A DNA stretch of 64,000 bases from Synechococcus sp. KORDI-100 (GCF_000737535.1 NZ_CP006269.1:1736001-1800000), one strand, 5' to 3'. Positions 9,016-19,111 are shown, counted from the first letter of the stretch. Notes: generated by a model from the sequence alone, not told the origin. Numbers and translations are program-made.

Positions 9016-11178
9016 TCAGGCCTGGATCAGTTCAAACTGAGCCAGAACCGAGGCCTGGTTGCGCAGCACAGCCAGGAGATTCAGCCGGTTCTGACGTAAC
9101 GCCGCGTCCTCGGCCATCACCATGACGCTCTGCTCTCCATCGAAAAAAGCCTCGAGCGCCGGTGTGGCCTCAACAAGGGCATCGGCCAGTGCCGCATAGG
9201 AGCGAGACACCGCCAGGGGTTGCAGGCGCTGAAGCACTTCAGCCATGCCCTGTTCACTGGGAGATTCGAACAAGGCTGGATCAACCACACCCTCAGCTGT
9301 GAGTTGACCGTTCCCCATATCCCCTTTCTCTGCCAGCCGCGATGCCCGCTGCACCACGGCCTGGACAGCCGCCAGACGACCGTCATCACGCAGGGCCTGG
9401 AGACGTTTGATCCGGTCCTGTACATCAATCGGGTCTGCGAGCAGGCGTTGATCGGCCACGGCCGGCCCCGCAACAGCCTGAACCAGATCCGGAGACTGAC
9501 CGTCCTCTTCGAGCTGGGAGACGATCCGCTGCCGCAGCAGCAGGGACAGATCGTCTCGCAACGCATCGGGGTTGACCTCAAAGGCCGGGAAAAGCTCAGC
9601 CCAGCGGCTGGCAGCCTGCTGCAACAACGCCCGTAGATCCAGTCGCCAGCCTCTCTCCCAGAGAATCAGCAGGACACCATTACCGGCGCGACGCAGGGCA
9701 TAGGGATCGGAGGAGCCACTGGGGCGCTCTCCCTTGGCATAGATACTGAGCAGCAATTCGAGACGCTCGGCGAGAGCGACCACGGCGCCGGCATCGGTGC
9801 TGGGCAGGGCATCACCCGCCCCCTTGGGCAGATAGTGCTCCACAACAGCGAGGGACACCGCACGGGATTCCCCCTCCTCAAGGAGATATTTACCGCCCAT
9901 CAGCCCCTGCAGCTCGGGGAACTCGCCCACCATCTGACTGACCAGATCGTGCTTGCAGAGATGGGCGGCCCGCAAGGCGGCCGCAGCGGTTTCCTCGGGA
10001 AGCTCCAGCGTTGCCAGAAGTTGCTCGGCGAGCGTCTCAATCCGAACACTTCGGTCCAGCAGGCTTCCCAGTCCTTCAGCGAATGTGACCCGCGCCAGGG
10101 CTTCACGACGCTCCTGACTGGGCTGTCGACGATCCACCGCCAGGAAGAATTCAGCATCCGCCAACCGCGCGCCCAGCACGCGTTCGTTTCCGCGGGTGAT
10201 CGACTCAGCGGATGTCGATAATCCGTTACCGACCAGCAGAAACTCCGGGCGCAGCACCTCATCAGCCTTCAGGCGCAGCGGATCCGGCGCCACGGAGGGC
10301 ACATCGAGAGGCACGTAGCGCTGATGGGCCTGCATCACGGTGCTGATCACTTCCGGCGGGAGCTGAAGAAAACGATCCGCAATGCGACCGCGCAGGACCT
10401 GTGGATCCTCAACAAGGTCGACAAGCTCCTCAAACAAGGACTCCGGGCAGTTGGGAATGCCCTGGATCGCAGCGGCTTCGGTCTCAATGGCCGTACGAAT
10501 CGCCACGGAGCGCTGATGGCGATCAACTACAACACCGGCAGCATTCAGGACGCTGGTGTACAGGTCAGCATCCGAAACCTCGAGAGGGGTCCCGCTCCGC
10601 AGGCGATGCCCCCGGGTGAACCGATCGCTGCGAATCGCAGGATCTCCATCCGGCAGCTCCACCGGAATCAGTTCGCTGCCCTGCAAGGCCAGCAGCCAAC
10701 GGATCGGCCGGCTGAACCGTTGCGTTCCCGCGCCCCAACGCATGAAGCGCCTGCCCTGCAAGGCACTGATCCAACGCGGGATCAGCTCCTGAAGCAGGGA
10801 ACGACTGGTCTGCCCGGGCGTCATCACCGTGGCGAACACGCAGGGGCCCTTCGGTGTCTCGCGAACCTCCAGTTTGGCTGGATCAACGCCACAGCGCCTG
10901 GCGAAACCAACGGCAGCCGGGCCGGGCTGTCCGTCCTTGAAGGCCTGTGCCAGCGGTGGCCCCTTGCGCTCCTCCGTGAGATCCGCCTGGCGTTCCTGCA
11001 GCGACTCGACCTGTACGACCAGACGTCTTGGTGTTCCCGTCACCACAAGGCTGCTGTGGTCAAGACGGTTCTCCCTCAGATCCCGGAGAACAAGATCCTC
11101 CAGTTGCGACAGAGCCAGACGGGCGAAATCTGCCGGCAGTTCCTCGGTTCCAATCTCCAGAAGAAAGGTTGAAGTCAC
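9016..11178 (-). CDS. glyS: Glycyl-tRNA synthetase beta subunit
   Basis: The beta chain of the alpha2-beta2 bacterial glycyl-tRNA synthetase, which charges tRNA-Gly with glycine. The 720-residue protein starts with the family's FLLEIGTEELPADF and contains RKGPPLAQAFKDGQPGPAAV, GGKYLLEEGES and the C-terminal anticodon-binding DALR-like region (ALAERLELLLSIYAKGERPS, GSSDPYALRRAGNGVLLILW). Length is normal. The start is a GTG at 11178. The alpha chain gene (glyQ) is not in this window. The gene is divergent from the sulfite reductase gene. Confidence 0.96.
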   Translation of the reverse strand: MTSTFLLEIGTEELPADFARLALSQLEDLVLRDLRENRLDHSSLVVTGTPRRLVVQVESLQERQADLTEERKGPPLAQAFKDGQPGPAAVGFARRCGVDPAKLEVRETPKGPCVFATVMTPGQTSRSLLQELIPRWISALQGRRFMRWGAGTQRFSRPIRWLLALQGSELIPVELPDGDPAIRSDRFTRGHRLRSGTPLEVSDADLYTSVLNAAGVVVDRHQRSVAIRTAIETEAAAIQGIPNCPESLFEELVDLVEDPQVLRGRIADRFLQLPPEVISTVMQAHQRYVPLDVPSVAPDPLRLKADEVLRPEFLLVGNGLSTSAESITRGNERVLGARLADAEFFLAVDRRQPSQERREALARVTFAEGLGSLLDRSVRIETLAEQLLATLELPEETAAAALRAAHLCKHDLVSQMVGEFPELQGLMGGKYLLEEGESRAVSLAVVEHYLPKGAGDALPSTDAGAVVALAERLELLLSIYAKGERPSGSSDPYALRRAGNGVLLILWERGWRLDLRALLQQAASRWAELFPAFEVNPDALRDDLSLLLRQRIVSQLEEDGQSPDLVQAVAGPAVADQRLLADPIDVQDRIKRLQALRDDGRLAAVQAVVQRASRLAEKGDMGNGQLTAEGVVDPALFESPSEQGMAEVLQRLQPLAVSRSYAALADALVEATPALEAFFDGEQSVMVMAEDAALRQNRLNLLAVLRNQASVLAQFELIQA

Positions 11179-11231
11179 ACCATCAACAGAGCCGTTGGCG
11201 ACTGTATTGGAAGCCGCTTAGCTAGTTTCAA

Positions 11232-11255
11232 ATGACACAACGATCGATTCAGTGA
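11232..11255 (+). other. Possible seven-codon leader reading frame overlapping the sir start
   Basis: ATG at 11232 opens a frame MTQRSIQ that stops with TGA at 11253-11255, overlapping the GTG start of sir (11252) in the arrangement GTGA. This could be a translational-coupling leader or simply chance. There is no strong ribosome-binding site visible before it. Confidence 0.25.
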
Positions 11256-13063
11256 GCACCGGTCAGATTGAAGTCACGGCTATCGGCAAGGCTTCCTCTG
11301 TGGCAGACCTTGACGGTCCATCGCCGGCGACCGAATCCATCGATACCGCGCTCTCGAAAGCGGAACGGCGCAAGCTGTTGAGCGGGCACCTCAGGGAACC
11401 CCTCCTGACAGAGCTCCACAACAACGAAATCCGTTTCAGCGAGGATGCTGTTCAGCTGCTGAAGTTCCATGGCAGCTACCAGCAGAACCACCGCGAGCTG
11501 CGCAAGACCGACAAGGTGCGCTGCTGGCAGATGATGCTGCGACTGCGCAACCCGGGTGGACGCGTTCCTGCCCAGCTGTTCATGGCACTCGATGATCTCT
11601 CCAACGAGATCGGCGACGGAACGCTGAGAACTACAACGCGCCAGGCGTTTCAGATGCATGGCATCCCGAAGGCCAACCTCAAGCAGGTGATCGGGACGAT
11701 TGTTGAAAATCTGGGATCGACCCTGGCCGCCTGCGGTGACATCAACCGCAATGTGATGGCCCCACCCGCACCGTTCGAAAAGGGTGGCTACCCCGTCGCA
11801 CGCCAGCTGGCCGACGAGATCGCCGACCTGCTGAGTCCCGAAGCTGCGGAAGGGTCCTACCTCGATCTCTGGGTGGATGGCGATCTCAGCTACCGCTTCA
11901 AACCGACACGCCCCGTCCGCAAAGCTCGTCTACGGCAAAGCGACAAGGGTGTGTTCTCCAACAGCACAGCCGAACCGCTTTACGGAGACACCTACCTCCC
12001 GCGCAAATTCAAGGTGGCCGTGACGGTGCCGGGGGACAACTCCGTTGACCTGCTGACCCAGGACATCGGCCTTGTGGTGTTCACGGATCCTTCCGGCGAA
12101 CTGCGCGGCTGCAACGTCTACGTCGGCGGGGGCATGGGTCGTACCCACAACCAGGACGACACCTTCGCGCGCCTCGCCGAACCACTGGGATACGTCGAGG
12201 CTTCAGAGCTGTTCGATCTTCTCCAGTCGATCATGGCGGTGCAACGCGACTTCGGCGATCGGGAGGTGCGTAAGCACGCCAGGCTCAAATATCTGATGCA
12301 CAACCGGGGCATGGCCTGGTTCAAGCAGACGCTCAAGGAGCACTACTTCAAGGGAAAGCTCAAGGGTCTGCGCAACGAGCCCAAGGCCAAGTTGATGGAC
12401 TACCTCGGATGGCATCGCCAAAAAGCCGGCCACTGGTTCGTTGGTCTTCATCTGACCTGCGGACGGCTCGAGGGGGAGATGAAGGCGGGACTCCGTCGCA
12501 TCGTCGAGACCTATCAACTCGAAATTCGTCTGACAGCCAATCAGGACCTGCTGCTCTGCAACATCGGTACAGCCCAGCGCGCCGGCATCCGTGAGGACCT
12601 CGCTGCCATCGGCTTCGAGGTCCCCGATGCACCGGCTCCCCTGGCTAGGCACGCCATCGCCTGTCCAGCGTTACCAACCTGTGGATTGGCGATCACGGAA
12701 GCGGAACGTGCACTCCCCTCTGTGCTGAACCGTCTCGAGCAACAGCTGGAACGGCTGGACATCGAAAAGCCCGTGCTGATCAGGATGACGGGCTGCCCCA
12801 ACGGTTGTGCCAGGCCCTACATGGCCGAAATCGGCCTGGTGGGCAGCGGCGTGAATCAATACCAGCTGTGGCTGGGTGGCACCCCCAACCTTCAGCGCCT
12901 GGCGCAGCCGTTCATCCAGCGGATGCCCCTCGACGATCTCGAGACAACGCTTGAGCCGCTTCTGCTCAGCTGGAAGCAAGCCGGCGGCCGCCGCAGCCTC
13001 GGCGACCATGTGCACAAGCTTGGGGATCAGGCGGTCTCCGCGCTGCTGGGAGCACCGGCGTAA
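11252..13063 (+). CDS. sir: Ferredoxin-dependent assimilatory sulfite reductase
   Basis: This enzyme reduces sulfite to sulfide for cysteine synthesis, using a siroheme coupled to a [4Fe-4S] cluster. The 603-residue protein has the nitrite/sulfite reductase duplicated layout. The N-terminal half contains KTDKVRCWQMMLRLRNPGGR and TTTRQAFQMHGI. The cluster/siroheme cysteines lie in CPALPTCGLAITEAERALP and, about 45 residues on, TGCPNGCARPYMAEIG. Length and the CGLAIT/TGCPNGCARPY sequences fit plant/cyanobacterial ferredoxin-type Sir better than NirA. The start is a GTG. The last 37 bases overlap the convergent VanX-type gene. Confidence 0.93.
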   Translation: MSTGQIEVTAIGKASSVADLDGPSPATESIDTALSKAERRKLLSGHLREPLLTELHNNEIRFSEDAVQLLKFHGSYQQNHRELRKTDKVRCWQMMLRLRNPGGRVPAQLFMALDDLSNEIGDGTLRTTTRQAFQMHGIPKANLKQVIGTIVENLGSTLAACGDINRNVMAPPAPFEKGGYPVARQLADEIADLLSPEAAEGSYLDLWVDGDLSYRFKPTRPVRKARLRQSDKGVFSNSTAEPLYGDTYLPRKFKVAVTVPGDNSVDLLTQDIGLVVFTDPSGELRGCNVYVGGGMGRTHNQDDTFARLAEPLGYVEASELFDLLQSIMAVQRDFGDREVRKHARLKYLMHNRGMAWFKQTLKEHYFKGKLKGLRNEPKAKLMDYLGWHRQKAGHWFVGLHLTCGRLEGEMKAGLRRIVETYQLEIRLTANQDLLLCNIGTAQRAGIREDLAAIGFEVPDAPAPLARHAIACPALPTCGLAITEAERALPSVLNRLEQQLERLDIEKPVLIRMTGCPNGCARPYMAEIGLVGSGVNQYQLWLGGTPNLQRLAQPFIQRMPLDDLETTLEPLLLSWKQAGGRRSLGDHVHKLGDQAVSALLGAPA

Positions 13064-13782
13064 ATCGCCCGTTCAGCTCCGCACCGCCAGGCCCACAGCT
13101 GATCACCATGGCTGAAGTGCCACCACTCGTTGGGGTGTTGTTCAAATCCAGCTGCATGCATCACCTGTCGGAGCAACTCCCTGCGTTCATGCCAGACAGC
13201 CTGCTCGGAGTCGGGGTGTTGCTTTGCTGCTTCACCGTAGTGATCGGGATGGGAAATCTCACCAATCGCGTCGATCGCCCCACCCATCTCGAGGGGCTGG
13301 CCGGGAGTGCGGTTGGCCAGGGTCAGATCCACTGCAGCACCAGTGCTGTGCGGCGGGGGCATGGTTGGATCTGAATTGGGGGGAGCCCAGAAGCGCCCCA
13401 CGTCGTCCACCACGGCCTGCACCGCTGTCGCCTGAGCCGGATCCGCCCGGTTCAGACCACGACGCTCACACTCCTCGCTGATGGCGTAGGCGACCATGTA
13501 GCGCTGAACGGCGATCGGCCGCCAGGCATCGAAAATCGCCAGCTGCAGGTCGGGGTGTTGTTGCTGAAGCCGCTGTTGCACCATCAGAAGCCGCTTGATG
13601 ACGCCGCTGCGCAGCCGAAAGGGATCCGACCCCGGTCCATAGGGAGCACCAGCCTGGACATAGGGGTGGGGCTGCAGCCTCAGCAAGGACGGCGGCAGTG
13701 GTTGGAGCGGCTCCCGACAGTCCACGATCGGCCGGTCATTCCAGGGTCGCACTGGCAGGAGGCAACGATCTGATCTTTCCAT
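13027..13782 (-). CDS. D-alanyl-D-alanine dipeptidase, M15D/VanX-like
   Basis: A 251-residue zinc dipeptidase of the VanX/DdpX family, which hydrolyses free D-Ala-D-Ala. The zinc-site motifs are HSTGAAVDLTLAN (SxHxxGxAxD type) and, near the C-terminus, EWWHFSHGDQLWAW. The region IFDAWRPIAVQRYM contains the catalytic-arginine motif (DAWRP). No signal peptide or membrane segment is evident, so it should act in the cytoplasm, probably in wall-precursor recycling. Its 3' end overlaps the end of sir on the opposite strand by 37 bases. Confidence 0.88.
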   Translation of the reverse strand: MERSDRCLLPVRPWNDRPIVDCREPLQPLPPSLLRLQPHPYVQAGAPYGPGSDPFRLRSGVIKRLLMVQQRLQQQHPDLQLAIFDAWRPIAVQRYMVAYAISEECERRGLNRADPAQATAVQAVVDDVGRFWAPPNSDPTMPPPHSTGAAVDLTLANRTPGQPLEMGGAIDAIGEISHPDHYGEAAKQHPDSEQAVWHERRELLRQVMHAAGFEQHPNEWWHFSHGDQLWAWRCGAERAIYAGAPSSAETA

Positions 13783-13803
13783 ACCCGCGCGGTCGCAGCC
13801 TGT

Positions 13804-16344
13804 TCAGTTCAGCGGCGCGGCACCACTGAGCTGCTGCTGCTGACGATCGAGCAGGCGAGCCAGCAACGGATGAGCCTCCAGTGCAGGATCCTGTTTCAGG
13901 ATCGACTTGGCCCCGGCCCGAGCATCCTCCAGCACAGCGGCATCGTCCGCGAGGCTGGCCAGGGCCAGATCAGGCAGTCCCGACTGACGGGTTCCCAGAA
14001 CCTGACCGGGACCGCGCAGCCGCAGATCCATTTCAGCGATTTCGAAGCCATCGGTGGATCGCACCAGCACATCGAGGCGTTGGCGGGCCTGCGCGTTGGA
14101 ACTGCCGTTGATCAGAACGCAGTGGGACGCCGCCGCTCCACGGCCAACCCTACCCCGCAACTGATGGAGCTGCGCCAACCCGAAGCGGTCTGCATGATCA
14201 ATCACCATCACGCTTGCTTCCGGGACATCCACACCCACTTCAACCACTGTGGTGGAGACGAGAACCTGGCTGTTGCCGCTCGCAAAATCCCGCAGCACCG
14301 ACTGCTTGTCAGCACTGCTGAGCCGACCATGCAGCAGTCCGACCGTCAGGTCGGGGAACACCTCGGAGGCCAGTTCGGCATGGACATCAACGGCGGATCG
14401 CAACTCAAGCTTTTCGGATTCCTCCACCAACGGCAGAACGACATAGGCGCGCTGCCCTTTCTCCACTTCCGATCGGATCAGCTCAAAGGCTTTCTCGCGG
14501 CGAGCCGACCCGAGCATGGTGGTTCGGATCGGGGTCCGACCTGGCGGAAGCTCATCGATCTGACTGACATCCAGATCGCCATGCACGGACAACGCCAGCG
14601 TCCGGGGGATCGGTGTCGCCGTCATCGTTAGCAGATGGGGCTGAAGCCCTTTGTTCAGCAGCCGGTCCCGTTGATGCACCCCGAAGCGGTGCTGTTCATC
14701 GACCACCACAAGCCCCAGTCGCGAAAACACCACGGGATCCTCAAGCAGGGCATGGGTGCCGACGAGAACGTTGAGGGATCCGTTGGCGAGATCATCGAGG
14801 AGCTGTCGTCGCCGCGGCCGCGGGGTTGAACCGGTCAACAGCTCGACGGTCACATTCAGCTGGGGCAGCCAATGGCAGAGATTGCGGTAGTGCTGCTCCG
14901 CGAGAACCTCGGTCGGAGCCATCAGGGCACCCTGCCAGCCAGCCTCGATCGTGCTGAGCAGGGCTGCAATCGCAACAACCGTCTTGCCGGATCCCACATC
15001 CCCCTGAACCAGGCGTGCCATCGGCTCAGACCGCTGCAGATCAGCCGCGATCTCCGTCGAAACCCGTCGCTGAGCGTCCGTGAAATCGAACGGCAGCAGC
15101 GCGAGAAAGCGCCCCACAAGACCCTCTGTCATCACGGAGAGATCAAGCTGTGGTGCCGGCCTGGAACGGAGTTCTCCGCGGCGCCGCAGCAGACCGAGTT
15201 GCAACAGCAGAAATTCATCGAACACAAGCCGGCGGCGCGCCTGGTCGAGTTCCTCACGATCCTTGGGGCAATGCAGAGCCCGCAGAGCCTCTCCAAGCGG
15301 CAGGAGTTGATGAGCGGACCGCTCCTGATCCGAAAGCGGGTCTGGAGATGTCGTGGCCAGGGGCAGGACCTGCTCGATCAAGGCACGGAAACGATCGGCA
15401 CCAACGCCCTCCGTCAGGGGATAAACGGCCAGGAGTCGTCCGATGCTGCGGGACTTCACCGGCGCATTGGAGCTCTCAAGCACCTCGATCAACGGATCCT
15501 GAAAGGTGAGCCCATAGCCAGCGTCCTTCACCAGACCACTCACCGCCACGGTACACCCTGTCGGATAGAGCCGCTGCTGCCCCTTGAGATAGGCCTGAGA
15601 GCTGAAGCGTTTACCAGCGAGAAAGCGACTGACCCGAAGTCGCCCGGTGGGATCCTGAAGATGCAGCTCCAAAATCGCCAGGTTGGGATTGCGGGGGCTG
15701 ACGAACCCGCCGCAGCGGCGGACCGTCGCCACGATCGTTGCGGTTTCTCCAGCGACGAGCGCCTCAATGCGGCGACGGGCGGAATAGTCGACGTGGTCCC
15801 GCGGGTAGTGACGCAGCAGATCCTGAATCACGAAAAGGCCCATGGAGGCCAGACGGGCGGCGAACTTCGGTCCGACGCCACGCACGGCAGTCAGCGGACT
15901 GTCCAGGGACAGAGACGCCTGCGCCGATGTTGGAGATGAGGCTGTTGATGCTGAGTCTCTGGACTGGAGACGCAGCCGGGGCGGGGCCATCGGAGCCGAG
16001 GGCTCGAGCCGACAGCGCAGCTCATGCAGCCACTGGCGCGTGTCCGTCACCAGGCGACGACGGGCCGGAGCCGTCAGAGAGGAGTAGTCCGCAAACTGAT
16101 CACACAGCCTCTGAAGTCGTTCGCGACTGCCAACCGGCAGAGGCACCGCCGGAGCCTCACTGAGCTGCTGCTGAAGAAACTGATGAAAACGCTGCTGACG
16201 TCCCTGCACATCAGGACAGTCACGCTCCATCTCGACCCGCAGAGCCTGCTGCAACGGCCTCATCCAGGCCAGAAGGGCCTGGAGTTGGACACCGGTCAGT
16301 CCCCGGTCAGCGGATGTGATTTCGGACCGGTTGGGCTCTGCCAA
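13804..16344 (-). CDS. recG: ATP-dependent DNA helicase RecG
   Basis: RecG remodels stalled replication forks and branched recombination intermediates. The 846-residue protein has an N-terminal extension common in cyanobacteria, then the wedge/OB domain (TATIVATVRRCGGFVSPRNP, then LQDPTGRLRVSRFL). The helicase core follows: motif I LVQGDVGSGKTVVAIAAL, TPTEVLAEQHYRN-type motif Ia (here APTEVLAEQHYRN), motif II VVVDEQHRFGV, motif III TMTATPIPRTLAL and motif VI QLRGRVGRG. The start appears to be TTG at 16344, which overlaps the end of the upstream gene by 49 bases. A shorter start within the N-terminal extension cannot be excluded. Confidence 0.96.
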   Translation of the reverse strand: MAEPNRSEITSADRGLTGVQLQALLAWMRPLQQALRVEMERDCPDVQGRQQRFHQFLQQQLSEAPAVPLPVGSRERLQRLCDQFADYSSLTAPARRRLVTDTRQWLHELRCRLEPSAPMAPPRLRLQSRDSASTASSPTSAQASLSLDSPLTAVRGVGPKFAARLASMGLFVIQDLLRHYPRDHVDYSARRRIEALVAGETATIVATVRRCGGFVSPRNPNLAILELHLQDPTGRLRVSRFLAGKRFSSQAYLKGQQRLYPTGCTVAVSGLVKDAGYGLTFQDPLIEVLESSNAPVKSRSIGRLLAVYPLTEGVGADRFRALIEQVLPLATTSPDPLSDQERSAHQLLPLGEALRALHCPKDREELDQARRRLVFDEFLLLQLGLLRRRGELRSRPAPQLDLSVMTEGLVGRFLALLPFDFTDAQRRVSTEIAADLQRSEPMARLVQGDVGSGKTVVAIAALLSTIEAGWQGALMAPTEVLAEQHYRNLCHWLPQLNVTVELLTGSTPRPRRRQLLDDLANGSLNVLVGTHALLEDPVVFSRLGLVVVDEQHRFGVHQRDRLLNKGLQPHLLTMTATPIPRTLALSVHGDLDVSQIDELPPGRTPIRTTMLGSARREKAFELIRSEVEKGQRAYVVLPLVEESEKLELRSAVDVHAELASEVFPDLTVGLLHGRLSSADKQSVLRDFASGNSQVLVSTTVVEVGVDVPEASVMVIDHADRFGLAQLHQLRGRVGRGAAASHCVLINGSSNAQARQRLDVLVRSTDGFEIAEMDLRLRGPGQVLGTRQSGLPDLALASLADDAAVLEDARAGAKSILKQDPALEAHPLLARLLDRQQQQLSGAAPLN

Positions 16345-17513
16345 TGGGAACGGGCCTCAAGATCAAGACGTCGGCGCTGCCAATGCCGTTGTTGACGAAC
16401 CATTGTGAGCAGATCGCGCTGATGGGCGTGAAGGCGTCTGCGAATGCGCCTCAAGCGATGACTGTCAAATTCAAGTTCACTTGTTCTCAGGAGAAGGCAG
16501 AGAACATCGACCCCCTGCTCCACGTCACCCATGGCCATCGGCAACCGCAGTCGCAGCAGATTGGTGGCCGTGGACTGGGTTTCCACCTGCCCCCGCAGAA
16601 CAGCTTCCAGCAGATTCACCGGCAGCAGAGTCCCCGCCAGTCCACAGCGCAGCATCTGCACGTTCACCGCATGGGAGAGATTGCGCAGGCGTCTGGACAG
16701 GGCCTGATCCAGACCATCCATCCACTGAAGCAGCGCATCCGGCATATCCGGCAGCAAGCCTTGATCGCCGACCTCGTAGCTCGCTCCGCTGAACTCGGCG
16801 ATTTCCTCTTCGAGACTGGATGTGGAGTGCTCCAGGGCATCGCCGGCGAGCTGGAACAGAGAGCGCAGAACATCCATGTCAGTTCCGGCTTCCGCGCTCT
16901 CAGGCTGGGGGACTGGCTGACTGACAGGCGGCTGGCTGGTTGGTGGCTGGCCGGGGGGTTTCTGGGCAGGCGGTGTCGGGGCTGACGGTGTCTGGCCCGA
17001 TGGTGGCTGCAGAGCGGAATAGACCTGTGGATCGTTCACCGGAAGATCAAAACTCAGATGAACGGATCCGGAGGGTTCCTGGGGCAGCCCCTCGCGGGCG
17101 GGCGGAGGCGTGGCGCTTGATTGCTGCTGTTGCTGCTGCTGCTCAGCCAGACCACGCAACATGTCGCGACTCAACCGCGCCTGACGACGACGGAACTCCT
17201 CGTCTATCTGCACCATCAGATGCATCAGCTGTTCAACCGTGAGAAGAACCGAACAGCGTTGGATCAGGCCATCCACGGCCGCATGGAAACGACGCCGGGA
17301 TGACTCCGGCAATGCCGAAAAACGACCTGGATCCACATCGCTGATCAGACGAAACAGCGCCTGTCGGGTGCTGTCCCGGAGCTCCTCCCGAAGAATCTGC
17401 AGGTAAAGGGCCTGATCCCGATACACCTCAACCGAACGCTGGCGACACACGCGTTGGAGCCGCGCGAGCTGTTCGGAAGGGTCACGGCCGGATCGGCCCT
17501 CTGCTTCGGGCAC
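16296..17513 (-). CDS. Conserved cyanobacterial hypothetical protein with Q-rich and Pro-rich linker
   Basis: A 405-residue protein with no domain I recognise. The N-terminal about 120 residues are charged and helical (YLQILREELRDSTRQALFRL), followed by a polyglutamine run (seven Q) and a long Pro/Gln/Ser linker (about residues 135-205, GQTPSAPTPPAQKPPGQPP). A helical C-terminal domain follows, ending with RRIRRRLHAHQRDLLTMVRQ. The two-domain/linker design suggests a scaffold or adaptor, but that is only inference. The start is GTG at 17513, six bases after the tsf stop. It shares 49 bases with the recG start. Confidence 0.72.
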   Translation of the reverse strand: MPEAEGRSGRDPSEQLARLQRVCRQRSVEVYRDQALYLQILREELRDSTRQALFRLISDVDPGRFSALPESSRRRFHAAVDGLIQRCSVLLTVEQLMHLMVQIDEEFRRRQARLSRDMLRGLAEQQQQQQQSSATPPPAREGLPQEPSGSVHLSFDLPVNDPQVYSALQPPSGQTPSAPTPPAQKPPGQPPTSQPPVSQPVPQPESAEAGTDMDVLRSLFQLAGDALEHSTSSLEEEIAEFSGASYEVGDQGLLPDMPDALLQWMDGLDQALSRRLRNLSHAVNVQMLRCGLAGTLLPVNLLEAVLRGQVETQSTATNLLRLRLPMAMGDVEQGVDVLCLLLRTSELEFDSHRLRRIRRRLHAHQRDLLTMVRQQRHWQRRRLDLEARSHWQSPTGPKSHPLTGD

Positions 17514-17518
17514 CGAAA

Positions 17519-18178
17519 TCAGCCGGCCTTCTGCATCGAGGCCACTTCGGCGGCAAAGTCGGCTTCCTCCACCTCAATGCCTTCACCAAGGGTGTACCGG
17601 GTGAAGCGCCGCACCTGAACGTTTTCGCCGATCTTGCCGGCGGTTTGCTTCACCAATTCAGCCACGGTGATCGCGGTGTCCTTGATGAAGGGCTGCTCGA
17701 GCAGCGCGAGTTCCTTAAGACGTTTGCCGATGCGACCCTCGACGATCTTCTCCTTCATCTTGTCCGGCTTGCCCTCAAGATCGTCCCGACCCATTTCGAT
17801 CGTCTTTTCACGATCGACGATCTCCTGAGGGATCTGATCGGTGGAGACGTATTCCACGTTGGGGCAGGCCGCCACCTGCATCGCCACATCACGAACCAAC
17901 TCCTGGAACATCTGGCCACGGGCGACGAAATCGGTTTCACAGTTCACCTCGAGCAGCACGCCAACCCGCGCACCGGTGTGGATGTAACTACCAACTGCTC
18001 CTTCAGCCGCCGTTCGGCCCGATTTCTTCTCTGCGCTGGCGATGCCTTTCTGGCGAAGCCACTCTATGGCCTTGGTGGAATCCCCATCGGTTGCCGCGAG
18101 GGCCTTCTTGCAATCCATCATTCCCGCGCCGGTCTTGTCGCGCAGGTCTTTGACAAGCTTGGCGGATACGGCAGCCAT
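17519..18178 (-). CDS. tsf: Translation elongation factor EF-Ts
   Basis: EF-Ts exchanges GDP for GTP on EF-Tu. The 219-residue protein starts with [20 protein letters not shown] and contains [20 protein letters not shown], the hallmark N-terminal UBA-like domain. [20 protein letters not shown] and the core [18 protein letters not shown] motif (here [16 protein letters not shown]) follow. It is the short cyanobacterial form. It lies downstream of rpsB on the same strand, the usual rpsB-tsf order, with an 86-base gap that contains a GC-rich hairpin. Confidence 0.97.
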   Translation of the reverse strand: MAAVSAKLVKDLRDKTGAGMMDCKKALAATDGDSTKAIEWLRQKGIASAEKKSGRTAAEGAVGSYIHTGARVGVLLEVNCETDFVARGQMFQELVRDVAMQVAACPNVEYVSTDQIPQEIVDREKTIEMGRDDLEGKPDKMKEKIVEGRIGKRLKELALLEQPFIKDTAITVAELVKQTAGKIGENVQVRRFTRYTLGEGIEVEEADFAAEVASMQKAG

Positions 18179-18210
18179 CGAACGTCGTAGAGAAAGGTGA
18201 AAGATGAAGA

Positions 18211-18240
18211 GCCGCCGGCCCGCAGAGGCAGAACGGCGGC
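18211..18240 (-). terminator. GC-rich hairpin between rpsB and tsf
   Basis: Seven-base-pair inverted repeat GCCGCCG (18211-18217) and CGGCGGC (18234-18240) in the rpsB-tsf gap. Read on the minus strand it is followed by a pyrimidine-rich tract (TCTTCATCTTTC), not a clean U-run. It could act as a partial terminator or as a processing site that sets the ratio of S2 to EF-Ts. Confidence 0.4.
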
Positions 18241-18264
18241 GTGAACTTAGCGGTTCAGTGGGAC

Positions 18265-18984
18265 TCAGCCGTCAGCGTCGTCGCCGCCGCGCTGGTCGTG
18301 ATGTCCGTGACGGCCTTCGTTGATCGCATCTGCCAAGCGTCCCAGCACCAGCTGAACGGAGCGCACGGCGTCGTCGTTGCAGGGGATGGGAACCTCGCAG
18401 AGATCCGGATCGCAATTGGTGTCGAGCATCGACACCAGGGGAATATCGAGTTTGCGTGCTTCCAGCACCGCATTGGATTCGCGGCGCTGGTCCACCAGAA
18501 CCACAACGTCGGGCAGACGACGCATCGTTTTCAGTCCGCCCAGATATTTCTGAAGCCGTTCCAGCTCCCGACGCAGCACTGCACCCTCCTTCTTGGGGCG
18601 CATGGCGATGGCTCCACTGGATTCCATCCGCTCGAGATCCTTCAGACGGTCGATCCGGGCCTTCATCGTGGTCCAGTTGGTGAGCATGCCGCCCAGCCAT
18701 CGTTGATTCACATAGGCGGCACCGCAGCGGGCCGCCTCAAGGGCAACCACCTCGGAGGCCTGTTTCTTGGTGCCCACAAACAGAAAACGCTTGCCGCTTC
18801 GAGCTGCGGAGCGCGTCCACTTGTACGCGTTGTTCATGCAGACCGCAGTCTGGACGAGGTCGATGATGTGGACCCCATTGCGCGCGCAGTAGATGTAGCG
18901 CGACATCTTGGGATTCCAACGACGGGTCTGGTGCCCAAAGTGGGCACCCGCCTCCATCATTTCGGCGAGAGTGACAACAGCCAT
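18265..18984 (-). CDS. rpsB: 30S ribosomal protein S2
   Basis: A 239-residue S2 protein of the small ribosomal subunit. It begins [20 protein letters not shown] and continues [40 protein letters not shown] and [19 protein letters not shown], all diagnostic for S2. An in-frame ATG nine codons upstream exists (18 kb + 1011), but family alignment favours the ATG at 18984. It is transcribed towards tsf. The C-terminus is a short acidic/histidine tail ([14 protein letters not shown]). Confidence 0.97.
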   Translation of the reverse strand: MAVVTLAEMMEAGAHFGHQTRRWNPKMSRYIYCARNGVHIIDLVQTAVCMNNAYKWTRSAARSGKRFLFVGTKKQASEVVALEAARCGAAYVNQRWLGGMLTNWTTMKARIDRLKDLERMESSGAIAMRPKKEGAVLRRELERLQKYLGGLKTMRRLPDVVVLVDQRRESNAVLEARKLDIPLVSMLDTNCDPDLCEVPIPCNDDAVRSVQLVLGRLADAINEGRHGHHDQRGGDDADG

Positions 18985-19111
18985 GGTTCGAGGTTTCGGG
19001 TTCGCCTCCACCTGCCAGGGACGGATCAGGGCAGCGCCTGGGGGCGTTCTCCGAGATCACATTCACCCGAAACGGGCAGGTGTGCGGGGTTTAAAGGACC
19101 TGTCGACGTTA

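Noticed and set aside
14872..15939. Plus-strand frame of 355 codons inside recG
   Set aside because: Opposite to conserved helicase motifs; a GC-rich shadow.
17121..17160. CAG/TTG-rich short repeat that might be a microsatellite or CRISPR-like array
   Set aside because: It is the polyglutamine codon run of the 405-residue protein; no spacer structure.
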